Origin: Pseudogymnoascus destructans | Lineage: Eukaryota > Ascomycota > Leotiomycetes > Thelebolales > Thelebolaceae | NCBI RefSeq assembly: GCF_001641265.1 | Contig: NW_020167529.1 | Coordinates: 769,001 to 833,000, forward strand | Direction of reading: 5' to 3' | DNA: 64,000 nucleotides | Shown here: in pieces, positions 1 to 11,300 of the stretch | How positions within the stretch are numbered: position 1 is the stretch's first letter | How the letters are laid out: the number at the start of each line of letters is the position of its first letter | Program-made: the position numbers and the translations under genes | The notes under the pieces: model-generated | Databases searched by the model: none | The model's input: the letters and a program-made list of their open reading frames with translations, nothing else | Told to the model about the DNA's origin: nothing

Positions 1-1
1 T

Positions 2-319
2 GTGCCGACCCTCGAGACCTTTGCATACAGCTCTTCAAAGGCTGGTCTGCACCATCTCTCCAGGGTCCTGGCCAACCACCTTGGAAAGAGACACATTACA
101 AGCAATGTCATTGCATGCGGGCCATTTGAAAGCAAAATGATGGCGCAGACCTTGAAGGACTTTGGCGAAAATATCAAGGCCGGAATCCCGCTTAACAGGA
201 TTGGAAGCCCCGAGGATGTGGCTGGGACTTGCCTGTTCTTGAGTAGCAGGGCTGGTTCTTATGTCAATGGAGCAACCATCACGCTGGACGGCGGAAGTGT
301 TATTGGATCAAAGATCTAG
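2..319 (+). CDS. Short-chain dehydrogenase/reductase, C-terminal part (5' truncated by window edge)
   Basis: The frame is open from the first bases and ends at the TAG at 317-319, giving about 105 residues. It starts just before the SDR active site: AYSSSKAG is the YxxxK catalytic motif, followed by the helix and the usual fungal Asn-Val-Ile...GPF segment. The end (IGSPEDVAGTCLFLSSRAGSYVNGATITLDGG) is the classical SDR C-terminal signature that closes over the NAD(P)H and substrate site. The Rossmann fold with its TGxxxGxG motif lies outside the window. Family membership is clear; the substrate cannot be told. It resembles the 3-oxoacyl-ACP reductase-like group, but that label is only by general likeness. 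The initiation codon is not in the window. Confidence 0.85.
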   Translation: MPTLETFAYSSSKAGLHHLSRVLANHLGKRHITSNVIACGPFESKMMAQTLKDFGENIKAGIPLNRIGSPEDVAGTCLFLSSRAGSYVNGATITLDGGSVIGSKI

Positions 320-787
320 TTGAGTTTACGATGAATGCGAATAAGAAAGTCTCATAGCTTGTTGAGGGTTTGCATCAATACATGGTAGAAATGCAATTTG
401 AGGTTGCAATAACGACTTTGCCAAATTGCTGTTAATATTCTATAATTGGCGTGAGCTGGACCTGCCTGTGTAGCTCTGTAGCCATTTCATGGACGATTGT
501 AAGAGTTTGTAGAGCCAAGTTCCTGCCAATTGGGGGGTAGAGTGACAAGCCAAGATTTGCGCGCAGGGGAAATATTTGAATGCGTCACATTACCCTACCG
601 AGCTTATCTAGTACGGGCATGGACTTCCGATTCCGAAAGGCTTCAGCACAAGAAACCGCCCAATAATATATGTATATATAAATACAGAAGCACTGAAAAA
701 GAGGCACCTATATCGGCCTTCTGAGGTAAGACGGCACACCCTATTAACGAATTCGACAGAGACTAAACACGTTTCTCCAGAATTGCG
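320..787. promoter_or_regulatory. Intergenic: 3' end of SDR gene and promoter/5' UTR of the SHMT gene
   Basis: No convincing gene is seen. An AT-rich TATA-like run (TATATGTATATATAAATAC) lies at about 667-686, roughly 100 nt before the SHMT start codon, and is a plausible core promoter element. A 64-codon ORF at 530..724 has no recognisable content and is not called. Confidence 0.4.
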
Positions 788-2512
788 ATGTCGTTGAAAC
801 TCGCGTCTCGTTTGGGTGCTGTGGCCTCCAGGCCGTTCCCTCGAACTGCATCTGCTTCAGTAGCATTTGCACGGAGAGCACAGTCCTCGAGGTCCGCAGA
901 AGGCCAGCAGAAAGTACAAAAATCTAGCGAATCTGAGGGACTTCCACTGACTTCCGCTACTCAATTGCAGCTTCTAACGCTCGACCTCGAACATGGCGAT
1001 CCCCAAGTTTATGAGATCCTGCAGAAGGTGAGCGATACCATCGTGCAATCGGGGAAAACTGCTCCTAACTCTGCTGTAGGAAAAACGTCGCCAGAAGCAC
1101 TTTATCAACCTCATTCCGTCGGAGAACTTCACGTCGCAAGCCGTTCTTGATGCCCTTGGAAGTGTGATGCAAAGTTAGTTGAACCCCCCCCGCAATTACC
1201 GGAACAATGCTAACCAATTGCCAAAGACAAGTACTCAGAGGGATACCCAGGTGCGAGATATTACGGCGGTAACGAGTTCATCGACCAGGCGGAAGTGCTT
1301 TGCCAGAAGAGAGCCTTGGAGACATTTGGCCTGGACCCCGCCGAATGGGGCGTCAATGTCCAGCCACTCTCCGGCTCGCCCGCCAACCTCTACGCCTATT
1401 CGGCTGTCCTTGATGTCCATGATCGCTTGATGGGCCTCGACTTGCCTCACGGTGGTCACTTATCACACGGCTACCAAACACCTACAAAGAAGATCTCGGC
1501 CATCTCCAAGTATTTCGAGACGCTCCCATACCGTCTCAATGAGGAGACCGGATTGATTGATTACGAGAAGCTGGAAGAGCTGGCTATGCTATATAGGCCG
1601 AAGCTGATTGTTGCCGGTACATCGGCCTACTCCAGACTCCTTGACTACAAGCGTTTCCGCGAGGTCGCCGACAAGGCCGGGGCCTATCTCTTCAGTGACA
1701 TGGCTCACATCTCCGGACTTGTTGCCGCTGGCGTTATCCCCTCGCCATTCCCCTTCTCCGACGTTGTTACCACGACGACCCACAAGTCTCTACGTGGCCC
1801 AAGAGGCGCCATGATCTTCTACCGCAAGGGAGTCCGCAAGGTTGACCCCAAGACCAAGAAGGAGGTTATGTACGACCTTGAGGACAAGATCAACTCCTCC
1901 GTCTTCCCAGGTCACCAAGGTGGCCCCCACAACCACACAATCACTGCTCTTGCCGTTGCATTGAAGCAGGCCCAAAGCCCAGAGTTCAAGGCATACCAGG
2001 AGAACGTCCTCGTAAACGCACAGGCTTTGGCCAGGCGCCTTGGTGACTCCAAGGACAAGGGCGGTCTCGGCTACACCATCGTCTCTGGCGGTACTGACAA
2101 CCATCTTGTCCTTATCGACCTGAAGCCACAAGGTGTTGATGGTGCCCGTGTCGAGCGCATCCTCGAGCTCGTCGGTGTTGCCTCCAACAAGAACACCGTG
2201 CCAGGTGACAAGTCCGCTCTGAAGCCCGGTGGACTGCGCATGGGTACGCCAGCAATGACGACCCGTGGCTTCACACCCGAGGACTTCTCTCGCGTGGCAG
2301 ACATTGTCAACCGCGCCGTCACGATTACCCAGAGACTGGACAAGGAGGCCCTTGAGGCGCAGACTGAGAAGGGGAGGAAGAACCCTGGTAGCGTCAAGGC
2401 TTTCTTGGAGTTCGTCGGTGAGGGCGATGGCCAGACGGAGATTGTACAGCTACGTAGTGAGGTTGAGGAATGGGTTGGTACGTTTGCTCTGCCATGGGAC
2501 TCCACTGCTTAG
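788..2512 (+). CDS. SHM1: Serine hydroxymethyltransferase, mitochondrial (3 exons)
   Basis: Converts serine and tetrahydrofolate to glycine and 5,10-methylene-THF with pyridoxal phosphate. Exons read as 788..1027, 1080..1173 and 1227..2512, giving 539 residues. Both introns are 52-53 nt (GTGAGC...TAG and GTTAGT...AAG); the second has a GCTAAC branch site. Visible family motifs: NLIPSENFTS, the GYPGARYYGGN segment across the exon 2/3 junction, SGSPAN, the Asp of DMAHISG, and the PLP lysine in TTTTHKSLRGPRGA. The first about 40 residues are rich in Arg, Ser and Ala without acids, as in a mitochondrial transit peptide, so I infer the mitochondrial isoform; length fits. Intron 1 is open in frame, so its retention would hide the correct junction. 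The start was chosen as the first ATG giving a full transit peptide. Confidence 0.95.
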
Positions 2513-3911
2513 TGGCCCGGCAGATAAATGGGCGGTTTTGGCGTCAAGTGGTTGTAGAATACCTACTTCGTTCGTACACAATCTGGTCTTTACGTTGCAT
2601 GTGGATCATGGGATATAGTTAGCTTCCTAGATTATTAGTTGCAAGTGTGCTTATGGAACACGAATATGAATTTCACGCGGTCAAACAATCATAAGTGTAA
2701 TAATTCTTCATTTATACTGTCTAGCTATAACCCCAAGAACAATATTTAAGTCGTAGAGAGAAAACCTTGATACCAAGTTAGTATGATGAGCCATAATATA
2801 TGTTTGATTCAAAAGAAGAAGTTAAATAAATATCAGAACATGTTTCTTATCTCACAATGCACGTATATTGTGCTTCGACGAGCTGGGTTATATATCTGGT
2901 CTCTGGACCATTTGTCATCATTGTATGGGGGAAGCTTGAATAGAAAATATATAAACGTACCCTCGAGAAGACTTTGTCTCGCAGATTTTGTAGATGTCAC
3001 AGTGACGTGAACCGGCTGCAGTCAACGTTAGCAACGGAACGGGTCTGCTGAGTTATAATAATGTAGAATAATTGTTGTTGTTGTATCAGAACATGTTTCT
3101 TATTTCATAGGGCAATTTGTGCCTCAACGAGCTGGGTTATATATCTGGTCTCTTGACCATTTGTCATCATTGTATGGGCGATGATGTATAATATCATAGT
3201 AAACAGAAAATATATGCATACCTCTGCAAGTAGAAACCCTCGAAATGCCCACAAAACTATTACACGTCCAAATAGACAGTATAATAGGTGATATGTAACC
3301 CCTTCTTCATGCACCAGTTTCCCAGAGAGAAATAGGGAGCAGGTGTTTGGTAAGGAAAGGGTTTGGTGGTAGATCTTGGCACGAAAGATAGTTATCCTTC
3401 AGCAGAGGAGCATTGAGAGCTCGAAATGCTGTACACACTAATGCCTGATTTGGGGAACACAGTTGTGGACTGTGGAACAAAGAAAAATGAAGACAAATAG
3501 AAATAGGTACTGAGAAACAACTTGAAAGTTGCGTTTGATCATGGCTGAGAATGTGGCTGGATGCAATGGTTGGATGTTGAAGATCCGAATAAAACTCGCT
3601 GTCAAACGAGGGAAGTTGGTCACGGTGAAAGCATGGCGCTGCGCTCACCTGAAAAGAGTTGCTTTGGTCCTTCACGGTCAGTAAACAGAAACACGGTATA
3701 TCCATGGGCATTGGAAGGGGTCGGCCACACGAGGGAGATCAGTATCTCCTGTTGTCACCACGAACAGAAGAAGGCTTTCACGCTTTGAAAGAGTTCATGA
3801 CACCATTGTCCATGCAGTACATGCTGAAAGCCCTGATAACGAAAAGCAACCAAGCCTTTTAATTGCAAGACCATTGCCCCGCTCCAGCTACCCCGTAAAA
3901 AGTTGCAATGC
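2513..3911. other. Intergenic, no supported gene
   Basis: AT-rich spacer between the SHMT 3' end and the convergent eL19 gene. Small ORFs here (for example 3307..3711 minus, 134 codons) show no domain or codon signature that I can support. The only structure I see is a diverged direct repeat described separately. Confidence 0.5.
2831..3224. repeat. Pair of diverged direct repeats (about 2831-2957 and 3084-3224)
   Basis: Both copies begin TATCAGAACATGTTTCTTAT and share the stretches CGAGCTGGGTTATATATCTG and CCATTTGTCATCATTGTATG, with substitutions and small gaps between. The two copies are in the same direction with about 125 nt between them. It could be a local duplication or the remains of a small LTR-type element; no coding content is seen. 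Confidence 0.6.
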
Positions 3912-4833
3912 TTATTTGGTCTCGGTCTCCTCCTCATCACCGAACATGGCAGCACGCTTGGCGACAACTCTCTCTTGCTTGCGCTCGCGAGCAGCCCTGG
4001 TCTTGGCACGACGGCCGTCCATCTCCTCCTTGATAGTCCTCTCACGGGCGGCCTCAGCCTTGGCCTTGTGGATCTGCGCATTGTTAGCTCAGATGTTGCA
4101 AATTGTGTCGAGGTGGAACGTACGTGCTCAACCAGGGCGCGCTTGTGCTTGAAGGTGTTACCCTTGCTCAGGTGGTAAAGCTCGTGGTAAAGGTGCTTGT
4201 CGATCTTGCCGCTGGCACGGTACTTGACGAGGAGGCGGCGGAGAACGCGGAGTCTGCGCATCCAAACGACTTGGCTGTGGTGGTTGTCAGTGCCTATTCC
4301 ATAGTCTCTCGCCCCCTAAAGCGCATAGCCGGAGTTGTGTGGCATACCTTGGCATACGAGCATCTGCGGTACCCTTACGCTTACCGAAGCCCTTGTGTCT
4401 ACCGAGTCTCTTAGCATCGGTGTGGTCTCTCGCGCGTGCCCTCGAGTGCATGGTGACTGGCTTGCGGATGATGAGACCATCAGCGACGAGCTTGCGGATG
4501 GTCTGACGGGAGTTGGCGTTGGAGATCTCGGAGACTTCATTCGGGTCGAGCCAGATCTTGCGCTGTCCGCATCCCACAACGGCCGCCGCGAGGCGCTTCT
4601 GGGTACGAAGGTTAACCCTAAAGATAATCCGTTAGTTAATGCTAATCAGAAGCCTCTGCTGGACAGATTTCCCCAAGTGTCGTGGTCGACTCCGTCGTGA
4701 ATAGTTTTGACGAGTGGGACCTCCATATCGATGACTCCATCAATCGTGGGTGCTCCCACTCGATCGTAACTAACGTCTTCGGATAGGGTATCTCAAGGTA
4801 TGCCGTCCAGAAGTATTTTCGCACAACGTACAT
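3912..4833 (-). CDS. RPL19: 60S ribosomal protein eL19 (4 exons, start codon split by an intron)
   Basis: Large-subunit ribosomal protein. Exons on the minus strand: 4832..4833 (only the A and T of the start codon), 4348..4617, 4124..4274 and 3912..4073, giving 194 residues, the normal length. Recognisable stretches are KIWLDPNEVSEISNANSR, the basic GRHKGFGKRKGTADARMP, RVLRRLLVKYRASGKIDKH and HKRALVEH. The first intron (4618..4831, 214 nt) has a GTACGT donor directly after AT and a TTTAG acceptor followed by GGTTAAC, so the third base of the ATG comes from exon 2. No other ATG gives the conserved Met-Val-Asn-Leu-Arg start. Such long 5' introns are common in fungal ribosomal-protein genes. The transcription start and any upstream non-coding leader are not determined. 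Confidence 0.93.
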
Positions 4834-5320
4834 CTTGTCTTTCCTGATGGATTCCGTTGGTTGTCGATGGTTGTCGTGAATTCTCTCGACCTCGTCTCTG
4901 TACTTTGTCGGAATGGAATTCAAAGATGGCGGCTTTCGCTTGTGGCAAAACGCTAAACTTCTTCGGGGATTAACCACCGAAATGTGAGAGAAGTGGAGGG
5001 TTAGCCCTTGCCATTGATAAGATAAGATAAGGGATTGAAAGGACCCCCGAGGATCAACCCACGCGACCAACGACTTTGTCAATCGTGACAGGAATAATGT
5101 ATGAGGCGACCAGTGTATTTTTATAGTTATTAATGCATATCTGTTTATAAATCACTACGGAAAGGGAGAATCACGAATTCATGGTAAGACAACATTGGCT
5201 ATGCTCATATATACATTTTTATTTCTGGTGAATCTACCACTGTGAACCGTATCCTACTCTTCTGGCCTGCGCCTAATATCAAGAGCGCCATGCCTTACAG
5301 AATTGAATATTTCAGATACA
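4834..5320. promoter_or_regulatory. Intergenic: eL19 promoter/leader and GCN1 3' end
   Basis: Contains the 5' leader and promoter of eL19 (reading left) and the 3' end of GCN1. No further gene is seen; a 146-codon minus ORF at 4642..5082 runs through the eL19 first intron and is rejected. Confidence 0.4.
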
Positions 5321-8300
5321 TCAGTCATCACTTGAAGTCCCCTCTCCAAGATCAACCTTGCCTACGCTCCATATTTCGCGTTCGTCGTCGACTTCATCGT
5401 TGGATAGGCCAAGACCGCCCTGGCCACCCTCAGCATCCCTCCTTTCCCTGGCCTGGGCACCCAAACGTAATGCAACACGCTTGAAGTAGTCTTGCATAGC
5501 TCTCTTTGAGACCGGCGTCATCTGCGTTTGACTCGCAATGAACTTATCAAAGACCTTTCCTTCCTCATCAACTACATCAAAGAGTGCCATGAAGGCCGCT
5601 TCAGCTGATAGCTTGATTGGGATGATAGTGTCTCGGACACTGGCAAAAATTGGTGCAGCTAATACCGCGAGGTGTGGCTTTACATGCTCCATGTGGTGCC
5701 GGCAAGCGGTGCGGACGACAACCAAAGCTAGCCTTCGCGTATCTGCTGGGTTCCCCGCTGGGATGTAAGTAGCCAGTGTTTCGAAAATCAGCTTCCTGGC
5801 CTCAAAAGATTTTGGGCTTTTCGTCAAGATGTATTTTCCGGCTGCTAACACAGAGTTGTCGGAAATGAAGGGCTAATTAAGTTAGTAATATTCTCTGATA
5901 TAGACTAGGAATACTCACGTCTTTACTAGCTATGCCTTTGCAGATCACAGACGGCAAACCCTCAGCGAATGATGACTCCATTAATGATTGAGGTGCCTGC
6001 AGTAGAACGGAGTTGAGGGCCAAAATAGAAGCGTGGGTAAAGTGAGTCGTCATGGCGCGGTTCTTAATTAGGCTTGTGGCGTTGTCCTCCGATACATTCT
6101 TGATCAGTGCACCAAATAGCTTTGCGTTTGTTATTACCATGGTGGCATCCTTGTCCTCGACATCGGTGTCAATCAAACCTAGCACCGCAGAGCGCGAGGC
6201 CTCGCTCATGTTGCTTCCGGCCTTGCTGACAACCTCATACAAGGCTTTCAACATGGCGTTCCTGACACCGATATCAGAGGTCTTGCATCCTGCCACCAAC
6301 TCTGCCACTAGAGGATCAATCCGAGGAGTCAGGGTGATCAAAGTTCCAAGCGCCTTCGCAGCTCGAGTCCTCAGAACTTCGCTAGACGTGTCCGCGAGGG
6401 ATTTGGCAAACGTCCTCTGTAACTGAGGAAGGAAAGGTTTCAAGAAAGCTGGAATCTTCTCAAGCAGATTGTTCAAGGTTAGGAGAATAGCAGCTCTCAC
6501 ATCAGTCGATTTTTCTGATACGATTCGAATGAGAGGTCCAGTGATGGCCGTGACGAATGGTTTGAGAGACTCGGGGTTAGTTCTGTCGAGTATATCGGAG
6601 ATGGCTAACGCGGACTGCGTCTTCTGGTCAGACGTGCCATTCATGAGACCCTGCAAGAATATTGGGAGGATGGCATTGATTCCCTTTGGCAACGAGAACC
6701 CTGGCAGGTCGGATCCTGGTACGCCAACTCGTTGAAGAGCTTGTCTGGTGGAGTGGACCAAAGCTTCCATTTCGACCTTGCTCACCTGCTTGGTGAATTC
6801 GTTCAGGGCACTCCATGCACCCTTGGTCACTTCCAGATCGGTATCATCGAACGAAATCAACAGGTTCCTGACGATATCCTGGTTGTAACGGCTGTAATCG
6901 ACGTCGGTATTTGCAAAGAAGTTGGCAAGGCGATATCCGGCGGCTGCGCGCTTTCGGTGGTCGTCATGCTTGACAAGGCCAAACATAATGCTCATGGTTG
7001 TATTGAGACCATCGTACTCATCGATGGAAAGGAGCACAGTGTCTAGCGATGACTCGAGATCTGCGCGAAGCTCCTCGTCCTTGCACACTATAATATTGTC
7101 CACCAGTGCGTTGATAACGGTTGACAGGCGCCTTGTCATAGCCCCTCCGGCTACAGTTGATAGCGAAGCCAGGGCCCTTGCATTGAATGCGTTGATTGGC
7201 GAGGCAGTGAGGGTTGGGAGAAGGTTTGGGAGAATGATGTTGGAGCGAGTGGTCTCCGTCAGTAAAGTTAGAAGTGCAGACAGTGCATTATCGGCCTTGC
7301 CCTCTGTTCTGAGAAGGTTGAGGAGATATGGCAAGACTTGGTCCACGGCACGCTTGCCAAACATGTTCTGCATAGAGTCGAATGCATCAGCTGCGGCTTC
7401 TCTAACCTCTTCATCCGAATCAATAAGAGCAACGCGAACAACAGATATCAGTGTTTTCTCATGGTCCTCTAATCCATCTTCGGACGCAGATGAAATAAGC
7501 TCGCGAAGAGCAATGCAAATGCCTTGTCTGGCGTCAACATCTGTAGAAGTCCGCAGGCCTTCCTCGAGAGTAGGTAGCAAGGTGGAGAGCACCCCATCAC
7601 CAGCCTTACGGATGAGTTCACCCAGGGCGTTGCCAGCAATGAGTTTCTGTTCAGCGTTTGTGGATCCAAGGCGTTGAATAATAAGCTGGCTGAGTGTAGG
7701 AACCAAGTCCTTAAGAACCCTAGGACTGGCAACAAGAGCCTTCCACACGTTGACGGCTGCAGTTCTAACCTGGCCGGCAGTATCGCAGCGGCAGATATAT
7801 AACTCAGAGAGAACCTTGTTTCGCTTCTCTTCGCCGAGGATCTCCAACAGAGATGCTCCGGCTTCCTTGGCGCCCTCTTCAACCTCATCCTCGTCCGTGG
7901 AACTGATGCCAGTTAGGTTGAAAAGAAGATCCCCAACCAGCTCGACGGAACTGAGACGGATTCTGTAGCTATCGTCTCCCAAGCCACGCTCAAGCTCCGG
8001 AAGGAGGAGATCGATGGCTTTGGTAGCGAAATTCTTGACAAGGAGTCGGGCAGCTCTGAGAGATGTATCGCGGATCGATTCAACCTCATCGGCAAGGCCA
8101 GTAAGAATAGGAGGAATGATCTTGCTGAGGTAATTTGCGAAACTGTTGCCAAAGCAAACAGGCAAGAATATGAAAAGAGACATGAAACCTTCGCGAACAG
8201 ATGCTTTCGATGACGAGACATTTTGTAAGATCGTGGGTAGTGTCTCTTCGAGGCGGCTCGTGCCAAGGCCTGCGAGGACTTCGCTGAGAGCTTGTGCCGA

Positions 8301-11300
8301 TCCAAGGCGGTCGCCTGCTCCAGTATCGGCTTTGAGGGTTTGCATGAGCCCTGGAATAAGATCTGGAAGTGCATCTTCTCCCAGCTTCTCGATGAGTGAA
8401 CCGAGAGCCTTGGACGCTGTAGCCCTCGTGGTGGGTACGGGGTCTACCGCAGCAATCTTTAGACCAGCAACCAAGATCGGAAGATGAGATATGAGATCTT
8501 TACGCTCTGTCAGGTGTGCAAGACTTCCAATAACCTGTGCTGACTTTCTCTTTGTTCCGGATCGATCGCCCAAACCTCTCTCCAGAATACGAACAACAAG
8601 TGCGAGAGAAGGTGCATCAAGATAATGGACGAAGGAAACCTTGATCAGCGCGTCAAGTGCATCATCCGTGTACTTTGTCGGATCGCTCAAAGCCTTTAGG
8701 AGTATGTCCACAAGACCCTTAATCTCGGGGTTGCTGATGACTTCTCCAAAGCGCTTCAAACTGCGATTGGCAGCCAGACGCACTTCTTTGTGACTGTCAT
8801 TTAGAACACCGGTAAGCGGGGGGATAATCTTTGGCAAGCTTTGGGCAAGCTGCTGAGGATCGAGGTAGGCCATGGCACCGAGAAGGTCGCAGGCACCTTT
8901 CTTGCTTCTCCACTGCTGGTCATCAAGACCATCCAAAAGTGTAGGAAGGATCTTTTTGACACCGTATGAGCTTAAACTAGCGAAACATGTCTTTGCCGCA
9001 GCAAGACACCCGTCTCGAATGTCCGCACTAGAATCTCCAAAGCTGGAGAGCAACTGGGGTACAATCTGAATGACATATGGCTCAAAAATACGACCCAAGA
9101 TAGTCGAGAGAAGCTCATAAGCCAGCAGTGCCCCTTCACGGTGCTTGACATCTTTCTTGTTATCGATGGCACTCCTGAGGGTGAGCATTATGCGATACTC
9201 TCTGAGAGCAACGATACCGGTACCCTGGATTAACCCTGCGAGACCATACGCAGCACCACGGCGTGAAGCATAGCTACTACCATTGAGTAACTGGTCCATG
9301 ACCTTTTGCGTGTAGTCTGGAATCTCGCCGGGGGAGGCCCGGACAAGATCTGGAAGGCAGAGAGCAACGGCGTATTGAACCGTCTCAGAGGGGGTGCTCA
9401 GAGTCGCAAGAAGTCTTGCTACAACCTTCGGAATGCGAGAATCCCCCGGATTCAGGTGCCTCGCGAGTGCGCCATACAGGATAATGACGGCTTCGTTCAC
9501 TCTGTCGCTGAAATCCGAGCCTTTATCTGGCCCTTCAAGAGTTTGTTCAAAAGTCTTCATCAGGTCTTCGACCTTGTTTTTCGCATGCAATGCAATGATG
9601 GCTCTCGCGGCCTCGATCATTTCTTCTCGGACATGAGGACTCTTGTCACCGAGTGGTCCGCGCTCAATGAGAAATTTCAAGAACGAATCCAGTAATTCCT
9701 CCCTGAAGACGACAGATAACTCTCTGAAGGCCAGTGCGATGCCATTTCTAGCTTCCCAAGGATCTCTCATATCCATCTTTCTAGGCATCCCATATTCATC
9801 GAGCTGCGGCACTTTTGGTTTGGCTAGCTCTACGTACGAGGATTCAAGGCGCGAGAGGATCTCTGTAATTAATCCGGGGTGCAGCTTTACTGCCGCGGCA
9901 AGAGCTCGAGCGGCTGCTCGGCGAAGCTGCTTGTCTTCTCTTTCGAGATATGGTAGGATCGTGAAGACGGCATCACTCGAAACCTCAAAGCCGCTCTCTA
10001 CCCAAATTTCGTGCGCGAGCTCAACGTTGCCCTCAATATCGTCGTGGCACGCAAGCCAAATCTCCTCTGAGAATTCTAGGTCGCTGAGGTCGATTTCGGC
10101 GCTGATAGATTGCAAAACTGACGTTCGGACCGATGTCTGAGGCACGATAGCTCCTCGGACAAGAGTTGCAATTTCATCCTCGTTGATAGTGGGGGCAACC
10201 GAGCGACAAAGGTCAGCCAGGCACTCCTTGATAGCCTTGTAGTGCTGGTTATAGGCTTGCATCGATCCAATAAGCACTGAGAGAACCTCGCGACGTGGCA
10301 CTATAATATCGGAGCACGCATCGGTGTGGAACTTGAGAAAATCGATCGCAAGTACTACTTGCGCTTCAGAATCTTCCTGCGTACCAAAACCACCATTGCG
10401 CAACACAAGGAATATCAGAGGTAACATGTACGTCAAAGAAACCGTATCGAAAGGCCTCTGCTCGCCAGAGAACCGTAATCGATACAGAACTCTGGTGATG
10501 AGCTCCCCTAGGGACTCTTGGGTAAGCTCTTTGGGTAGGTGGGGGATTCCCAACGCTCTTAGGGTTGCAATTCCGATGAATGGACGAATCGGTCCGATGC
10601 GGGTGACCACCCTCTCCGATAGAAGCCTATATGCCTCGGCAGCTGCATTGCCTGTAACAAGGCCTGCTCCAGCATTGATGATGTTGATCAGAGAGGTGAC
10701 AGCTGGGCTCATCCACAGTTGAGCTTCAGTTGGGGGGCCAACAGCAAGACTTTTGATAATGCCAATTCCGCGCACTAGCTGAGCTTCCAATTGCCGAACT
10801 TGTAAGCGTATCGCGGTTTCCTTCTTCAGCTGTGCATTGATCTTTGCGTTTTCTTCTGGAGTCAATTTTTTCTGCTGGCCCTTCTTCTGAGCTAGCTGGG
10901 TGCGCAACTCTGCCTCCCACTTCATCGTGTCGTAGTCTTTTGTATTCTTGTTAGGCACGTAGTCCTGTGAATTTTTAGCCAGTACGTCAACAAATAAAGT
11001 GCCTTCAGGAGTTCGGAATATTGCGGCTTCTGTAGGACCAATATCATCCAACTGTTTAGGATCGAGATCGTGTTGAAATAGATCAACTATTCGGGAAGTC
11101 ATAACGTCAGGCGCCACAAAGGCAAGTTCTGCCGCGGCATTGAAAGCTGCACTTTTGATAGTGTACTGGGTTTGGTCTGCAGTCTGCAAAAAAGTTAGTG
11201 GCGTACAATTGGATAGAGGCTGAACATACCTCTTTGAAATCTGTAATTTCCAAAACTTGCTCAATAATAGCATCGTTATACTGTCTACAGAGATGTCCGG

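Noticed and set aside
3307..3711. 134-codon minus-strand ORF upstream of eL19's 3' end
   Set aside because: Rich in Ser, Leu, Cys and Pro, without recognisable motif. The region is a plain spacer.
4642..5082. 146-codon minus-strand ORF as a gene
   Set aside because: It runs through the first intron and the leader of eL19 on the same strand and shows no known domain.
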